Origin: Bacteroidota bacterium
GTDB lineage: Bacteria > Bacteroidota > Bacteroidia > UKL13-3
Direction: 5' to 3'
Assembly (NCBI GenBank): GCA_947460565.1
Contig: CANHJJ010000113.1
Location: forward strand, 1 to 6,355
DNA length: 6,355 nucleotides
Numbering within the stretch: the stretch's first letter is position 1; each line of letters opens with the position of its first letter. A model generated the notes under the pieces. It saw only the letters and a program-made list of their open reading frames with translations, did not search any database and was not told where the DNA came from. Shown here in pieces: positions 5,101 to 6,355 of the stretch. The translations under genes were made by a program, and so were the position numbers.

Positions 5101-6355
5101 ACTCAGCGGCATTTTCTATAACAGGTTCGGCAAGCCCTATAATTTCAAATACCTCCTTAGCCAATATTAACAACTTGCCAGTAAACATGGATATGTTTTC
5201 AAACCCAACATTCTCAAACATTAGTTTAGATAATATTCGTACCATTGGCCTGGGCATTTATAGTCAAACCTATAGTCAAAACGCAACCATACCTATTCGT
5301 AACTTTGCTGGCTACAATAACATAACTTATTTCCCTTTAGGTATGTTAACTATTAATCCAGGCACAACGATAAATATTCCTGCAAGTGTTGTATTTAAGG
5401 GAGGTTCATGGGATGTGCAAGGTAGGTTAAATGTATTGGGTACTGCTAATTCACCTGTTGTATTTACTACTACAGATGATGACAATTATGGCAACCCGGC
5501 AGATGCAGGTCAAGATGGCCAAACACAACAAAATGGAATTGCCACTTTTCTTAATTTCTCAGACATCAGCAACGATTCAAGCACGATCAAAAATGCTATT
5601 TTCAAAGGTATGGACAAAGCCATCAATTTATACTCTGCTTCTCCAACCATTGATTCATGTTTGTTTGCTTATATTAACCACGCGTTTTATTTAACAGGCG
5701 TATCACAACCTATTATTAATCATTCAACTTTTTTAAACATTGGTTGGCCAATTAGTACCTCGGTTCTATCTTATCCAGCATCAACAATTGGCAATATAGT
5801 TTCAGGAAATACAAATAGAGGGATTCATATCATTAATGAAACCTTATCTCAAGATGTTACACTTACGAAACGAACATTTGCTGGTATACCCAACATACCT
5901 TATGTATTTGATGGATTTACCATAGGAACAGGAGCAACTTTAACTTTTGCCCCAGGGGTGGTAAATAAATTTTTGCTTGGAGCATCCATTCAAGTAAACA
6001 GAGGATTAATGGCATTTGGCGGAGGCACAGCAGATAGCAATATCGTATTCACATCTTATTATGATGATTACTATGGTGGAGATACCAATGCAGATTCAAA
6101 TAACACAGTTGCAGGTGGTAGATATAATAGTAGCAACTCTGATTGGTCTGGTATTAATATCGACTATCAAGCATTAAACTCTCTGTGCAAGTTTAAAAAT
6201 GTAATTATTAAACATGCATATAAAGGGATATCTATGTTTAGTAAAAATCCTACTATTTCAAATTCAATATTTAGGAATAACAATACTGCTATTTATATAG
6301 ATGGTGCTTCAAAACCACCTATCAACCATTGTGATTTCTTATCAAATGGAATGGC
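2127..6355 (+). CDS. Giant secreted parallel beta-helix (beta-solenoid) repeat protein, 5' part
   Basis: The frame is open from the ATG at 2127 to the window end without a stop: at least 1409 codons, with the C-terminus outside. The start is fixed by the in-frame TAA at 2118-2120 and by the signal peptide that follows at once. After residue 22 the chain is Asn/Ser/Thr/Ile-rich and built of seven tandem modules starting at tyrosines 42, 239, 438, 653, 859, 1068 and 1259. Each module has an entry strand 'LTI..GATLT...GVVIK', an 'I.FTS' strand, an acidic loop 'DDxxGGDxNxDG' (absent in module 1), a 'DWxxIxF' strand, then beta-helix coils of the type 'PTI.NC.F.N...AIYI.GAS.PII'. This matches right-handed parallel beta-helix (PbH1 / NosD-like) proteins that are exported and often act as adhesins, surface fibres or carbohydrate-active proteins. 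No pectate-lyase or glycosidase active site was recognised, so no enzyme activity is called. Any type IX sorting domain would be at the unseen C-terminus. It lies 79 bases behind another exported multidomain protein. Confidence 0.93.
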   Translation, partial: MNLKLALTALCLLSAFIFKSNATNISGTITNDTTLIPANSPYIITSDLIVDDGVTLTIQSGVTIKFDDGFGMYILGALNASNTIFTSNNITPSAGKWTTIHIGSTTNKGIVSLSSCQLSYGQSIEIERGVLTANSTNLSNFKNYGLNIVGFMPDSGIANITGSTFNNCGDAGILLYNANVSLTASTISNCKTPIKYDGPSSLKIFGPSNSFSGNTNMYVLIDHNNLNSEMILPSINLPYYFPDGYSIDMGGRLKLSDGNVLKFPNNKGINVYQGKLIAIASPGNQIYFTSFKDDNLGGDANGDASATAPALNDWTGIDFPDASIDSACILRRVTIQYADRGVEIDYASPTIDNCIFNYNYHAIYITNASSPIISSNTFGSSGLTPIAITFDANPVMNNLNIFSFQDNLYDGIGLIGGSINSNAILKIRQVTTSPNVTYVMLGDITIPNGLSLTINKGIVIKSPANPNYQSNFKILVEGSLFANGTIDSNIVMTSVRDDNAGRPGDTNKDGTFTSPAVGDFGGIVFAQGSSNASILNYCDIRFASNNQTYYSNQYQSNASISVINANPTISNCKINNCKIGISCYQASNPTISNIQVINSSSVPMAISVSANPVFSSITFTNAALVGLGIIGENVSVNGLIKKRTISTYTNITYVLLDNLTIATGANVEVENGVVIKILNSVGISVDGGFKINGTPQNRIILTSVKDDNVGNPFDTNIDGNSTQASTGDWNTISFNPTSNDAYSAIRCADIKFSGLLYYGGWTNAVNYHSAAAPMDDVKITNSSFFGLYFDGDSNPIIDSVQIQNCSADPIGMSLLSDPTFTNISFDANGSRGIQIVDWNLSSNALLKKRSLAGISNISYFINHLTIDANATLTLQSGVVIKSFPYSFPWCIPAITVNGGLIAQGKQSEKIVFTSYKDDSYGGDYNNDGTSSAPDKNNWTNLVFNSSSLNSSFKNCILRYGGSSCYYTTLDGFIRLNSTNTFNMDSCVIEQSNSAAFSITGSASPIISNTSLANINNLPVNMDMFSNPTFSNISLDNIRTIGLGIYSQTYSQNATIPIRNFAGYNNITYFPLGMLTINPGTTINIPASVVFKGGSWDVQGRLNVLGTANSPVVFTTTDDDNYGNPADAGQDGQTQQNGIATFLNFSDISNDSSTIKNAIFKGMDKAINLYSASPTIDSCLFAYINHAFYLTGVSQPIINHSTFLNIGWPISTSVLSYPASTIGNIVSGNTNRGIHIINETLSQDVTLTKRTFAGIPNIPYVFDGFTIGTGATLTFAPGVVNKFLLGASIQVNRGLMAFGGGTADSNIVFTSYYDDYYGGDTNADSNNTVAGGRYNSSNSDWSGINIDYQALNSLCKFKNVIIKHAYKGISMFSKNPTISNSIFRNNNTAIYIDGASKPPINHCDFLSNGM
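2250..6355 (+). repeat. Seven tandem ~200-residue beta-solenoid modules (last one cut by window end)
   Basis: Taking the conserved tyrosine codon as module start gives positions 2250, 2841, 3438, 4083, 4701, 5328 and 5901, with periods of 591, 597, 645, 618, 627 and 573 bases, all whole codons. Each entry strand has a Lys 23-24 residues in (K65, K262, K461, K676, K881, K1091, K1281). Acidic loops begin at 3003, 3615, 4242, 4875, 5475 and 6063. The beta-helix coil 'PTI.NC' or a variant lies near 3171, 3825, 4443, 5076, 5643 and 6249. Module 1 has the entry strand and the 'GKW' strand but no acidic loop. Modules share pattern more than sequence, and codons differ, so the duplications are old. 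Confidence 0.88.

Noticed and set aside
637..5257. Several minus-strand open frames of 60-90 codons (for example 637-843, 1123-1365, 3530-3727, 4082-4342, 4424-4693, 5021-5257)
   Set aside because: They lie antisense to the two long plus-strand frames, are Leu/Val-rich by reverse reading of Asn/Thr/Ile codons, and show no recognisable domain. They are shadows of the repeat-rich coding sequence.
5431..5694. Plus-strand open frame of 87 codons in another frame
   Set aside because: It sits entirely within the beta-helix gene, whose own frame carries clear repeat motifs through this stretch. The Leu/Met-rich translation has no recognisable features.
2250..6355. Annotating the beta-helix protein as a pectate lyase or another polysaccharide-degrading enzyme
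   Set aside because: The fold class fits, but no catalytic residue cluster was recognised, and the sequence is dominated by repeated structural motifs; adhesion or fibre formation is at least as likely.
2250..6355. CRISPR-like or recent DNA-level tandem repeat
   Set aside because: The periodicity is in the protein pattern only. The matching segments differ at many third codon positions and vary in length, with no identical repeat units or spacers.

Overview
The window is AT-rich and almost entirely coding on the + strand. It looks like chromosomal DNA of a member of the Bacteroidota (Cytophaga / Sphingobacteria / Chitinophaga-like lineages). Three things suggest this: the domain vocabulary of the encoded proteins (PKD, choice-of-anchor J-like module, Ig-like domain with the 'W.P..GLS....NP.A.P..TT.Y.VT' pattern, FN3, and a C-terminal domain ending in two 'DLNxDxxxDxxD' loops), the Asn/Ser/Thr-rich extracellular composition, and a start codon without a Shine-Dalgarno sequence, preceded only by A/T. 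No RNA gene, mobile element, CRISPR array or origin was seen, and there is no gene-free stretch longer than 79 bases.

Region 1 (2-2047) is the C-terminal 681 residues of a large secreted multidomain protein whose N-terminus lies upstream of the window. The visible order is PKD (end only), jelly-roll/MAM-like choice-of-anchor J module, Ig-like domain, two related FN3 domains, then a conserved C-terminal domain with a dockerin/EF-hand-like calcium-loop doublet. No catalytic domain is visible. The PKD plus anchor-J layout is common behind the catalytic domain of secreted Bacteroidota peptidases, so a missing upstream enzyme domain is possible but not shown.

Region 2 (2048-2126) is a 79-base A/T-rich spacer. 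It has no convincing terminator, only a weak promoter-like match, and no Shine-Dalgarno.

Region 3 (2127 to the window end) is one uninterrupted reading frame of at least 1409 codons, open at 6355. It begins with a signal peptide and then consists of seven tandem modules of about 190-215 residues (the seventh cut by the window end), each with parallel beta-helix character. Fixed landmarks recur: an arginine exactly ten residues before a module-starting tyrosine, an invariant lysine 23-24 residues into the module, an acidic 'DDxxGGDxNxDG'-like loop followed by a 'DWxxIxF' strand, and a 'PTIxNCxF' beta-helix coil. It is best read as a giant secreted beta-solenoid, probably an adhesin or surface/filament protein rather than an enzyme.

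The two genes are co-directional and adjacent and both encode exported proteins that may bind calcium. They could belong to one cell-surface locus, but nothing in the sequence proves they act together. The most notable item is the regular higher-order repeat of the second protein; a wholly new system cannot be claimed from this window.
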